NCBI RefSeq assembly: GCF_014898055.3 | Contig: NW_023602073.1 | Coordinates: 88,454,678-88,518,677 of the forward strand | Direction: 5' to 3' | Length of the DNA: 64,000 nucleotides | Origin: Talpa occidentalis | Taxonomy: Eukaryota; Chordata; Mammalia; Eulipotyphla; Talpidae | Shown here: piece by piece, positions 23,601 to 33,323 of the stretch | How the letters are laid out: every line of letters begins with the position of its first letter | Position numbering within the stretch: the stretch's first letter is position 1 | Notes under the pieces: model-generated | What the model saw: only the letters and a program-made list of their open reading frames with translations | What the model was told of the DNA's origin: nothing | The model's database searches: none | Position numbers and translations under genes: made by a program

Positions 23601-23783
23601 ATAATTTTAATGCAGCACATTTTTAGAAATCTTGAAAATAATGATTAAAAACACGTAAAACAGAGTTTTATAAGCAGAAGGGTGTCTTCAGTCAGACAGA
23701 GATCAAATAAAAGATTGATAGTAATTGCATATTAAGAGAGTCGGTTATTTAAATCTGGGCTCCACTGACTTGCAGGCTGGGGC
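20661..23783. other. Unique non-coding stretch
   Basis: No repeat recognised over 3 kb, which is unusual for this window. The 20860-20960 part has four homeodomain-type sites (CATTAATTAGAG, CCAATTACCAAT, ACTAATTAGCAAGG, ACTAATTGACAG). A poly-T/A patch lies near 21641-21658. No exon is supported. Confidence 0.45.
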
Positions 23784-24478
23784 TTAAGCCAAAGGACTCA
23801 GACTTGAGATGAGATTCAGTTTACTGAGGAAATCACTTGCTTCTCTATTCTCAACAATGGATGGACCTGACATGTTTCCCCTTTTGTCTGTAAAGAGGAG
23901 CTGAGCAGGGAGACAGGCAGTCCCTGATAACATCTGATACTTTTCACTCTGTGGGTCAATGACCACAACTGCTGCAGCAGCACTTTCAGGAGTCTGAAAA
24001 GCAAGTGAGAAAGTAATTCCAGCAAAGGCACACTTGGCTCACCTTGTGGTATTGATCTAGAGTCTGGGTGCTCCGGAACAAAGGGTAGAAAACCTCGCAG
24101 CTTCTGTTGAGATATGGTGGCAGCAATCCAGGCCACAGACCAACAAGGGTCTGACATTCCACAGCCATCTGGAACAAGCAAAATCTGCTTAGGGTAAGAG
24201 CCAAAGTTTTGTTCTTTTAATTAAAAACTAAATATCAAATCACAAATGGGGGGACCAGCCTGTTTTCTGTACATGAAGGCAAACGTGATAGCTATCAGAA
24301 TCCTTTCTACCCAGCCCTTGAGAGGAAAGGGAGGAGGTGGACACCACCTTAATTCAATTATATTATTTAAGGCATTTTCGACCTCATTAATAAACCTGTG
24401 CAGCAAAAATCTTCCATTGTCATTACTACTGCTATTAAGCTCATCAATGAGTCTATTTAGGACATTTGAAAAATAAAA
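23784..24478 (-). pseudogene. Unidentified open patch: degenerate coding sequence or exons
   Basis: One minus-strand frame is open from 24478 to 24224, has a single TAA (24223-24221), then stays open to 23816: about 220 codons with one stop, in a patch GC-richer than its surroundings. A second frame is open over 24168-24043 (42 codons). It resumes in phase from 23993 to a TAA at 23786-23784 if the 49 nt between are removed. That gap starts with GTGAGC and ends with CTTGCTTTTCAG; the segment before it is preceded by TTTTGCTTGTTCCAG. The translation 24406-24224 has a mixed, protein-like composition (FINEVENALNNIIEL). I recognise no family. Options are a retrocopy with a frameshift, terminal exons of an unknown transcript, or chance. 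A 49-nt intron is shorter than usual for mammals. Confidence 0.25.
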
Positions 24479-25217
24479 CTAACAACCAGTGTTCTGAGGA
24501 TGCTGGAGTAAAAAGTGAATAAAGTGGAAAACATTTACCAAAAGAGTCTGGAAATCTTTTTATCTACTAGCAATTAATTTGATGGTTACATGCTTCATGA
24601 GCTAATCCTGTTTCATCAAAAGCACTTTCTTGAACTTCTACATTTAAAATGTGCATCAGTGATCCAACCCATCCTCTGTGACCTGTTGTGACCCAACACT
24701 TTATTCAAACATTACCACAGCAAAAATAAGCAGCACCATTCATCTTACTGAAGTGAAAGCCCTGCCACACCTGCCATCCCTCCCTCTACCCCCTTCATAA
24801 AAGTGCTGACTTCTGAAGCAAGTTACAAAGCATCTCCATGGTGAACAGATGGAGGGGAGAACTCTTTTCACTCTTCAGAAACACCTATCTCCACAGCATG
24901 CCGCAGAGCACTGGCAGTGCTGCAGGCCTCTTCTCTTACCCCTTGGAGCTATAATTTAACCAAGAGAGATAGAGTGCAAACCAAATAAACAAGAAAAATG
25001 CCAGAAAGTAAACTGTTATGTTCACTAGCAAATTGAATGTTCCAAAATCATCTCTGCATTATTAATCCAGTCTACCAAAAGAAGAGACCACAAACAGGAG
25101 AAAGGGGAAAAACAGAGATGCTTCCCTTTGAATCAAAGTTCAGTGGAGATCCATTTACTAAACAAAAAGCTGTGAAGATATATCATGTTTCATATTCCAG
25201 AGTAGCAATGGGTTAAC

Positions 25218-25272
25218 ACCATGTGTGCATGTATATGCACGTGCGTGTGTGTGTGTGTGTGCATGCATGTGT
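25218..25272. repeat. (GT)n microsatellite with GCATGC flanks
   Basis: An alternating purine-pyrimidine tract (TGTGCATGTATATGCACGTGCGTGTG.. to GTGCATGCATGTG). Alternating tracts of this kind can adopt Z-DNA. Confidence 0.9.
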
Positions 25273-25509
25273 AAGGAGAGGGAGGTGGAATGGTCCTTGT
25301 CTTTGTATTACAAACAAGCATGATCAAATAAGTACAGTTATGAATGGTGATACAAGCCCTCTGATGATAAAAAAGGGTCTATTTATAAATAATGTGACCT
25401 ACCTACTCAAATTGGGTGATAAAGAACATTTAGTGCTTTGGAGGGGACATTTAGGTTAAGATCTGCTGAATAATAGACCACAGAGAGTGAAGCAAAGAGA
25501 ATTTCAGGG

Positions 25510-25800
25510 CAAGTGAATGTCATGTAAGAAATCTCTGGGTGAGAAAGAGCTTTAGGGTATTGAAGTTAAAAGCCAGCATGATTGGAACATGATGTACAAG
25601 TAGGAGACAGGCAGGGGCTGAGGTGGAAGAAGGCCAAGCCCCTTAGGGCACATAGGACTTTGGATTTTATTTGAGCCACAGTAGGAGCCATTGCAGGATT
25701 TGAGGAAGAGAAATGATATAAACTAAACTGCATTTTTAAAAGGTCACATGACTGACTATGCAGAAGAAGCAAGAAGAGAAGCAAAAAAAGAAATTCTTAA
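25510..25800 (+). repeat. Ancient mammalian interspersed repeat, family unresolved
   Basis: The order AGTAGGAGACAGGCAGGGGCTGAG, GGGCACATAGGACTTTGGATTTTATTTGAG, GGAGCCATTGCAGGATTTGAGGAAGAGAAATGATATAA and TTTTTAAAAGGTCACATGACTG recalls a common old mammalian repeat ('ggactttggattttattctaagtg..gggaagccattggagggtttt..agtgacatgat'). I cannot name the family with certainty. Confidence 0.5.
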
Positions 25801-26370
25801 GGCAGGTAAACATGGCAAATAGGTGGTACAACAGAAATGGAAAGAGAGAGTAGAGAGTTAATTAAGACAACGATAATGATGGTGATGATATAGATAACAA
25901 ACAGACAGATTTCTTAAAACAAAATCTCCTCCCAACCCAGAAAACCTCTCCACAAAGTTAAAGGAGAAAAGAAATACTTTTATTATCAAATAAACATTAA
26001 ACCAAAGAGTGAAACACATCACAGACAATCTGCTTTTAGGCAAAAACAGAAAAAAAAATTTCACCCTTTTATATAAAGCAGACAAAACTCATTCCATACA
26101 TGTTTTCAAGATAAGCAAAGACTAGCTCTCAAGTAAAAAGCCTTGACAGAAATGTTTATCTTTTTATCATCCTAGATTCACCTGATAACTAGCATAATAT
26201 CTGTGTATGCTAACTGGCCTTGCCCAAAGGAAAAATAAACTTGTCATATATTTATGAAAGGAGATAGTTCTGCAACTTGCAGTGAAGCACTGCCAAGTTA
26301 GACTGCTACCCTCCCAAGAGAATGGGGGATTGGGCCTCTGTCTCCCTTGTTGTTTAAATTTCAAAGATGG

Positions 26371-26632
26371 GGCCTCCTTGGTGGCGCAGTGAGCGCTGGG
26401 TTGCGAAGCTGCCTGCAGTCTCTGCAGCACGGGTTAGATCCCCGGCCCCCGGGCGAGGGTCCCACATGACACACATACCTCTCCTGCCGCGAGCCCACTG
26501 CTCCCCTCAGCAGTGTACTTCGTCAGTCTGCCTGTTCTGCTCTCCACTCTGGCACTGGTGAATTCTCTCACCCTCCCAAGTTTCTGACTGTACCCAGTGC
26601 TTGTATAAATAAATAAAATCTAAATAAAAAAA
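26371..26632 (+). mobile_element. tRNA-derived SINE, young subfamily, A-box deletion
   Basis: Close to the copies at 10941 and 18956, but the A-box region reads GCGCAGTGAGCGCTGGG, lacking about four bases (GTTA) present in its relatives. The body contains GGGTTAGATCCCCGGCCCCCGGGCGAGGGTCCCACATG. Duplication TCAAAGATGG is exact at 26361-26370 and 26633-26642. The A-box change may weaken pol III initiation. Confidence 0.95.
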
Positions 26633-26642
26633 TCAAAGATGG

Positions 26643-27084
26643 TTTCCAAGACTTTGAGAAGGATATTGCTAGGCCATAATGTTGTAAAGATTATTTGACT
26701 CTTAAAAAGTTATATACTTTTCAAAGAGAAAGAATTTAGAATAAAAAAATTTTTCAAGTAAATGCTGTAAGAAAGGGGTTAGTCTCTTTCCTATTATTTT
26801 TTCTTCCCTTTTTTCCAACAGAGACAATTTAAACTCTTATTGTTCATTCGTATTTGCTTACAGATTATGGATAAACAGATCAGTAGATTTGAAATCAATG
26901 TATATCGAATTAAATGTGAGAACTGAAGAAGGATGATGACCAGGATTTTGAGTAATTATTTCAGTTCTACTGAAAAGACTTCTCATTCTAAAGACATGAA
27001 ATGCATGTCTGCAGTTTGAAGTGGATATCAGTGAATGAAATAAAAATTATGTCAAATATATGCAGCATCACCAAGGAATATTAC
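26643..27084. other. AT-rich non-coding stretch
   Basis: Nothing recognised. Confidence 0.5.
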
Positions 27085-27415
27085 TGATACAGTTAACAAG
27101 TTTGTCTTTCCCCCATTTTTTGCAATTCCCCTTATCTAGCATTAACAGGATTGATGACTTGTCTTTCCCATTTGTTGCAGCTTCCCCTCCCCTTGGGAAG
27201 AAAAAAAGCTGGCGCCCACCGGTTTCCCTGTAAACCCTTCCCCCTCGCCCTAAGGAAAACAAGTTGGAGATCACCTCTCTGTGCCTTGACACCTTCCCCT
27301 TCCCTTAAGATGAATGAGCTGACACCCATCCATCTCCCTGTTGAGCTGGCGCCCACTTGTCTCTGTGTGGACCACTTCCCCCTCCCCTTTGCGGATGCCT
27401 ACCCATCTCCCCCTG

Positions 27416-27423
27416 TATAAATA
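27416..27423 (+). promoter_or_regulatory. LTR TATA box
   Basis: TATAAATA lies about 26 nt upstream of the hairpin that probably marks the cap site and 81 nt upstream of AATAAA, the expected retroviral spacing. Whether the promoter still works is unknown. Confidence 0.65.
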
Positions 27424-27441
27424 CCCCTGCCCACTGCCAAA

Positions 27442-27485
27442 GAGGAGGACGGTGGTTTTTCGGACATGAGTCTGCCGTCCTCCTC
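27442..27485 (+). promoter_or_regulatory. R-region stem-loop of the LTR
   Basis: GAGGAGGACGG (27442-27452) pairs perfectly with CCGTCCTCCTC (27475-27485), with a 22-nt loop. Type C retroviruses carry an R-region stem-loop at the transcript start; position and strength here agree with that. Confidence 0.65.
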
Positions 27486-27496
27486 ATTTGTCGACA

Positions 27497-27502
27497 AATA
27501 AA
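27497..27502 (+). terminator. LTR polyadenylation signal AATAAA
   Basis: AATAAA follows the R hairpin by 11 nt and is followed by a T-rich stretch (CTTTCCTTTTCC), as expected downstream of an LTR cleavage site. Confidence 0.65.
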
Positions 27503-27574
27503 ACCGCTTTCCTTTTCCTCAAACTCAGTTTCCTTTTATTGGCTGAGGGAAACTGAGGCCAGCGTTCGGTAACA

Positions 27575-28190
27575 CTACTTCCGTGGCAGTTGACTCTTGT
27601 TAGACTCTGCCATAAGGGCACCTGGAGATGTTTGCTCTTCTCAAATTACTTCAGCAATGGTCCTTCATCCAGACAGGGGCAGTTAATTCAAATTTGCAGC
27701 TTTTTCCCCACATCCCAAAAACAGTCTTGCTATGCAAGGTACGAGCTGCATCACAACAACGACCCTTCTCGGAGGTCTTAGTTCCAATACCATGAGTTCC
27801 CAGTTTTGAGCTTCTGGATTCTGACAACTCAAAACTTTCCCATTATTCCCCCAACCTGAGTTTATCTGTATTCCCTCAGCCTCCTTTCTCCGATTTTTCA
27901 GTTTTTCAATTTCTAATTTCCGACCTTAACTTCTCTCTATGAAATCCCTAGAATGAATTTCGTTTCCCTGACATAGATGTGAGTGGCGATTCCTGTCAAC
28001 CATAGACTTGATGGAGAGCACTTACACTCTGTCGGTACTACCTGCTCAGACCAAGCTTTGAGTACTGAATTTCTTTCTTGACTCCCCTTAGACTAATACA
28101 CTAAAATGGAAACCCAGTAACAGACAGGCCAAGGTTCAGCAGGAATTGCTACAATTTACTCCATCTCAAACCACAATTAAGACTCTCCTG
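27575..28190 (+). mobile_element. Possible ERV internal sequence next to the LTR
   Basis: Sequence after the LTR is GC-richer than its surroundings up to about 28190. Near 28105-28190 one frame reads like a degraded gag start, with a TIKTLLCD-like segment, but stops interrupt the other frames. No primer-binding site is obvious directly after the LTR: TGG first occurs at 27584 and the following bases match no tRNA end I recognise. This may be leader plus the beginning of gag, cut short before the SINE at 28418. Alternatively it is unrelated unique DNA beside a solo LTR. Confidence 0.3.
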
Positions 28191-28417
28191 TGTGATATAG
28201 GAGAAAACCAGAGAAAGACAGAAAATGTCATAGTACTCGAATGTTCAACTGGGACCTGCCTCATTGAATGGTGAGTGCTTGCTTGCTTGATTGACTCCTT
28301 TGGGTGAAAGGGAGCAAGTTTAAGATGATACATTCCTTTTATGGAAACAGTTGTGCCTTTATTTAAACTCAGATTCAGCTCTGACAAGTAATTAACAGTA
28401 AAAATGTTGGTTAACAT
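28191..28417. other. Non-coding stretch between ERV-like sequence and SINE
   Basis: No specific feature. Contains the short tandem GCTTGCTTGCTTGATTG at about 28277. Confidence 0.4.
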
Positions 28418-28680
28418 AGCCTCCCTAGTGGCACAGCAGGTTGAGTGCAGCACTATGAAGCTGTCCACAGCCTCTGCAGCACGGGTTCAATTCCCAGCCA
28501 GCCAGGTAGATACCTACATGGCGAGGCAGACCTCTTCGGTCTTGCCCGCTGCTCCCTTTAGCAGTGTTTTCCATCCATCTGCTTGTTCTGCTCCCCACTC
28601 TGCCTCTGGTGAATTCTCACCCTCCCGTGCATCTGGCCTGTACCCCAGTTCTTGTATAAATAAGTAAATCTTAAAAAAAA
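28418..28680 (+). mobile_element. tRNA-derived SINE
   Basis: Full-length copy: AGCCTCCCTAGTGGCACAGCAGG head, GGGTTCAATTCCCAGCCAGCC B-box region, CTGGCCTGTACCCCAGTTCTTGTATAAATAAGTAAATCTT end. It lacks a convincing duplication. Confidence 0.93.
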
Positions 28681-28699
28681 TAGCAACAGTTTAGTATGT

Positions 28700-28845
28700 T
28701 GCAAATGCTATATAGATTAGCTCATTTAACCCTTCTTACAATTCAGTGAGGCAGGAACCCACTTCATAGTTGAGAAAAATGAGGCATTGAGAGATTATGT
28801 AGTATGCAGCCAGGATTTAACTGAAACTCTTTAGTTTTCATAGTC
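28700..28845 (+). repeat. MIR relic
   Basis: AGCTCATTTAACCCTTCTTACAATTCAGTGAGGCAGG, GAAAAATGAGGCATTGAGAG and CAGCCAGGATTTAACTGAAACTC follow the MIR core order (catttaatcctcacaacaa.. gaggaaactgaggc.. cagccgggattcgaac). Confidence 0.7.
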
Positions 28846-28939
28846 TCAACAAACGTTGATTTCCTCCTGAGTGGAGATTTCCATCCATGTACCCCATGGA
28901 TCTACAACCTCTGTGTTTTCCTGATTCCTCTGGAAGAAT

Positions 28940-29050
28940 GAAGCCTGAATGGATAGAGACTATGTCTTGATCACTGTGGTCTCCTTAAGCCTAGTACTAT
29001 GTCTGGCACATAGCAGACTCCATAAATATTTGATGAATTATTAATTACAC
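28940..29050 (+). repeat. L2 3'-end relic
   Basis: GACTATGTCTTGATCACTG and CTAGTACTATGTCTGGCACATAGCAGACTCCATAAATATTTGATGAATTATT match the L2 3' end (gcctggcacatagtaggtgctcaataaatatttgttgaatga). Confidence 0.75.
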
Positions 29051-29379
29051 ACTTAAAATGTTGCTTTCATATTTACCTTAAGCATCTTATTATTCCCTCA
29101 TATGAAATAATTATGGCTAATTCAAACTTCAACAGAATAATTTAGGACCACTTGATACTCAGCTCTTTATCCAGGAAGGAGAAATGCACTACAGAAAGCT
29201 ACTGTAACAGTTTCATTGTTTAAGATATCATCTGGCAAGTATCAACTAAAAAAAATCATGCCTTTGTATTTTCACAGTGAAGATTGAGTAAGAGCATACA
29301 TTAAAATGTAGAGAATGTGCAACATTAAAAAGTCACTTTCCTCAAAACAAATCACTTGCTAATCTCCTCAGAGTGAGTT

Positions 29380-29535
29380 AGCAATTGAAATGAGCAGAAC
29401 AGGCAGTGTAATGTGGAGGTTACAGCTTGGCACCCCTGGTTGGAGCCTGGCACCCCTGGTTGAAATCTCCACTCTCTTCCTCCTACTTCTTGTGCAACCT
29501 CCATTACCAAACCTTTCGGCACCTCAATAAGGTAT
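29380..29535 (+). repeat. MIR relic with internal 20-bp tandem duplication
   Basis: GCAGTGTAATGTGGAGGTTACAGCTTGG..GGTTGAAATCTCCACTCT..CTACTTCTTGTGCAACCTCCATTACC..CGGCACCTCAATAAGG follows MIR 5' to middle order. The unit TGGCACCCCTGGTTGGAGCC (29428-29447) is partly repeated at 29448-29462. Confidence 0.6.
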
Positions 29536-29824
29536 TTGATTCACTATAGTAGAAAGAGATATGTTTTGAAATTTTACCAACATTTACGTAATCTAGTAAC
29601 CTCAGATTGTTGTTCTTTCTTTTTAACCTTGTTAACGTCTTTATTTGGAAATTAAGTATGACTGAAGGAGATATGTATGGTTGTCGGTCTGACAAAAGTT
29701 AGACCTGTGATGATTAGTACTATATGTTTACTAGACTGGGCCATAGGATACACAGATATATAGTCAAACAATATTCTGGGTCTGTCTGGATGAAATAAAC
29801 ATTTGAATCAATCAAACAGTCCTC

Positions 29825-29960
29825 CCTAATGTGGATGGCAAAGAGTGATAGGGAACTTCAGAATGGGTTCCTCAGCTCTCTGAGTCTCTGTTTCTTCATT
29901 TATAAACTGTAAATGATTAACCTTACCTTTAAGCAAAGTTGTAAGTCCTAGGGGGAAAGT
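29825..29960 (+). repeat. MIR relic
   Basis: GGTTCCTCAGCTCTCTGAGTCTCTGTTTCTTCATTTATAAACTGTAAATGATTAACCTTACC corresponds to MIR 'cctctctgagcctcagtttcttcatctgtaaaatg..aataatacct'. Confidence 0.65.
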
Positions 29961-32900
29961 ATATATACAAGAAACCCAGCTTCCAGGTCCAACAGCTATT
30001 ATTAGTAAAGATGAACTTCTCAACCACTTGAGAAGAAGATTTGAACCCTGTAAAGTAAGACTCAACCACTGGACCCATTTGGAAGAGCCAGGACTAAAGT
30101 TCAAGTCTGAGCTGAAGATTTGGATTGGCAAGGGCAGTCAACACACTGTGGAATAAAAGTCATGTAAAGGGAGCATGTGAATGAAAAGAACAGAAATCCT
30201 CAAGCCAATCTCTCTCCTACTCCCAAAGCACTAACAGTAAGCAAGAGATAAGGAAAGAGAATCCTGGAAAGCAGACTGACTGGGAGACATAGGAGGAAAA
30301 CCAGTCCCAAAGGGTGGCAACAAAAGTGGAAAGAAAGGGGTTAAGAGGAAGGAGTGGCCAATGGCTTAGAAGCAGTCAGAGTAGTTAGGAAGGACAAATT
30401 CTGACTGGCATTTACTGAGTTTTGCAATATATAGATCTTGGAACATTAGGGAAAACAGCTTATAATCAGGGCTGGCTACATAATTTGCAGGGCTCAAAGG
30501 AAAATGAATATGAAGGGTAGTTAGAGGCAGAGAAGTCATGTGGGCAAGTCAGCAACTGGAACTGCCTCTGGGCACTCACCTGAAGACACCATGATGTGTG
30601 GGTGACCAGACCCTCCCTGTGTTCATGCCCAGATGATCATTAGGGGCAGAGGACACAGGAAAAGCAGCCCCTTCTCTCCTGACACCAAGCAATCTGGTCA
30701 GGCTTGGGGCATAAAGTGACAACAGTCCTCAGACAGATATGGGGAACGAGTTGCTGAGATCTGTCCGTAGGTGGTGGAAATACTACAGAGGGTGACCCCA
30801 CACTAGAGTTGAATTTCCAAGTAGTCAAAACATAATCTATTTATTGTCCAAAGAAGGATCCACTGTCATATCAGACTTCCTTTACAAATCACTCGTTTAA
30901 AGATAAAATTATGAAGAATTTCAAGATGGCCACTGCAAATTATCCAACACTAAGTATGAGGAGCTCTGTGCTATCTGTCTAGTCTCACTCCTGTAAGGCA
31001 GGAAGAGAAGTGGCTGCAAAAGCAGCATCAAAGAGACAGCAGGAAGTACTAAGATTGCATAGTTTACTTCTTTAAAGAAAATTTTCAGGAAGGGAGAGGT
31101 CAGATAGAGCAGCAGCTAGAAGAATAGGGTCAAAAGAAATGTTTTAAATTTGTTTTGTTGCTGTGGTTATTGTTTTAATAAAGGAAATATTTGAACAGAT
31201 TGAATGCTGCCATGAAAAAAGTCCCAATATGGAAAAAGCTGAAAAAATGGTAAAAAGTGATGAGAGTGAGGGAGGTTCTTAAGGAGGCATGGAGAAAAGG
31301 GACCAAGAGCCCAGGTCAGGGATTGGCTTCAGTTAGACTCAGAGGTCATCAATATAAATGGACAATCAAAGGACTTTCAGAGTCATCAGAAAGGGAGACA
31401 AGAACAAGCCACCAATACCTGCATCTAATTTGTACACTCAAGTATGGCCACACTGAAGTATTAGCAAAGTCTGAAAGTAGTGATTAAAAAAACATTAAGC
31501 AGATATCATTCACTGCTGTAGGGAATAAAGAAGGAAAAACAAACTCTGAGGATGAAGAGACAGGTTAAAGAAAAACAATTAATGGAGAGAGTGACCCTTG
31601 ACATAATTATCCAACATATTGTCTTGACTAAAGTCCCTCAAGGATCAACCTGATTTCATGTGTCAATTAAGATACATTATGACCATTGCAATAGATTTTA
31701 TTTCCATTGATAATTTTTTCTCAATGTATTATTCATAAAAGCAGATTCAATCTTTTTCCAATAATTTTCCCTGCAACAAACTGTACTATCTGCCAACTTT
31801 TCAAATGCAGTTTTTATTTTAATAGGCACACGCTTTTTTCTGGGTTCTAACCTTAAGTTGAACACTATTCATGACTTTGTTTAGAGGCAGCAAGTTATAG
31901 TGGGGATTGGGTACACAGGTAAATCAAATGTCAGTTTCTAAATGATCACAGTTTTATTTAAAGGTTCCTGCTTGTAATGGAATAACTGGAGCTTATAAAC
32001 AATAGACCAATCCCTGAAATCCTTTGCGCTGTTCCAATAAATACCAGATAGTGATAGCTATCTTCTGATACTCCATAAGCAATCACAGGAAATGTTCATT
32101 GATGCTGTTACTGAGGGAGCCCTGGACAACAATCTCTCTCTCTCTCTCTCTCTCTCCTTCTCCCCCCAACTTCTGCCACTACCTCTCCATCTCTTTCTCC
32201 TGCCCTTTGTTTCTCACTGTTTCCCTTTATCTCTCTGATATTATGGTGGTTCAGTGTGGTCTAGCAAACCCAAAATTGGTCACCATTTTAAGTCACTCCT
32301 TAGTTTGTCATCTGAGATTGCTTAAATTAAAAATTAATGTTTTAATGAATAGTTAGATAATTATTTATATAAGCAAGTAATTAATTAGTGGTGATAATAG
32401 CAAAGTATTTATAAGAGTTAGCCTCTTTATATCAAGCAATGAAAATATAAGACTTTTGTGTTTGGCATATTTTTTCTTTTACAGTATAGATCCCCTCTCC
32501 TTTGAAATGCAGGCTATCAATACATTAGTATGTCAATATTTTTGACAATTTTTTTCAGATCACTTAATAATAGAGACCCCCCATAATCTATAAAAAAGTC
32601 CAGTTGTTCTTCATTACCAGTTCCAAGGGAGACACTGACGGCCTGAAAAATACAAAACCCATTCAAAGTCCTTCTCTTTCTACACTTTAGTTAACTTTTT
32701 AGAGGCAAAGACCTTAAAAAATATGTTAACAATAAGACTTTAACTCCTGAAAAAGTCTCATGTATGTATATATATTCACAATATTCTGCATAAATATTCA
32801 GGTAATTCTTTTTCAAGTAATTATTTGATTTGTATAGGGAAAACAAAAGTATGTCTTTCATATGCATAAACACCAATATTCTTTCAGTCCCTAAGAGCAA

Positions 32901-33084
32901 CACCCAATGAACTCTGGCTACAATTTCACCTACACCATTTATACAAATAGAAAAACTTTAAAAAAATAGCTATCTGAAAGTCTGTACAATGTTGTATAAA
33001 TGTGTGTATGCATATATACATATTGTATGTGTATGTATTAGAAGTTATGTCTCCAAGTGCAAATATGGATTTTTTATTTTTACA
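29961..33084. other. Non-coding stretch with CT repeat and possible ancient repeats
   Basis: 30230-31450 has purine-rich segments (GAGAGGTCAGATAGAGCAGCAG, GGACCAAGAGCCCAGGTCAGGGATTGGCTTCAG) like the ancient repeat at 25510, but too diverged to name. Frames of 76-85 codons have no supporting context. Confidence 0.4.
32133..32157. repeat. (TC)n microsatellite
   Basis: About 12 TC units in a wider pyrimidine-rich tract to about 32240. Confidence 0.9.
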
Positions 33085-33323
33085 ATAGCTGCGGTACAAG
33101 CCAGAAGCGCGGGAGGGTTAGAGGATTCACCAGAGACAGAGTGGGGAGCAGAACAGGCAGACAGACTGAAATACACTGCTGTGGGGAGCAGCGGGCAAGA
33201 TAGGAGAGGTCTGCCATGCCTTGTGAGACTCTCCCTAGCGGGCCAGGAATCGAACCCATGCTGTAGAGGCTGCAGACAGCTTCACAGCGCTGCACTCAAC
33301 CGCTGCGCCACCGGGGAAGCCCC
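33085..33323 (-). mobile_element. tRNA-derived SINE, antisense
   Basis: Reversed SINE: body CACCAGAGACAGAGTGGGGAGCAGAACAGGCAG, B-box region GGAATCGAACCCATGC, head GCTGCGCCACCGGGGAAGCCC. The tail is short: the AATAAA part seems lost and the copy begins at GCTGCGGTACAAGCC. No duplication found. Confidence 0.93.

Larger units (their letters stand above)
24479..26360. other. Non-coding stretch with GT repeat and an ancient repeat
   Basis: Contains the GT microsatellite at 25218 and an ancient interspersed repeat at 25510-25800. No exon recognised. Confidence 0.4.
27085..27574 (+). mobile_element. Endogenous retrovirus LTR with promoter and poly(A) signal
   Basis: U3, R and U5 features are in order. 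A pyrimidine-rich U3 contains imperfect repeats: CTTTCCC..TTGCARYTYCCC at about 27103 and 27161, and GAGCTGRCRCCCAYYYRTCTCCCTGT-type units at about 27208, 27315 and 27344. A TATA box TATAAATA follows at 27416-27423, then an 11-bp stem-loop at 27442-27485 where R should begin. AATAAA lies at 27497-27502 and a U5 ends CGGTAACA at 27574. The layout suits a class I (gammaretrovirus-like) element. The proposed 5' end TGATACAG (27085) is a guess from TG..CA termini. No target-site duplication is clear. Several 60-90-codon frames inside are not genes. Confidence 0.75.

Noticed and set aside
27151..27572. Several overlapping frames of 60-89 codons
   Set aside because: They fall within the LTR, whose pyrimidine-rich U3 lacks stops in several frames; LTRs of this type are not coding.
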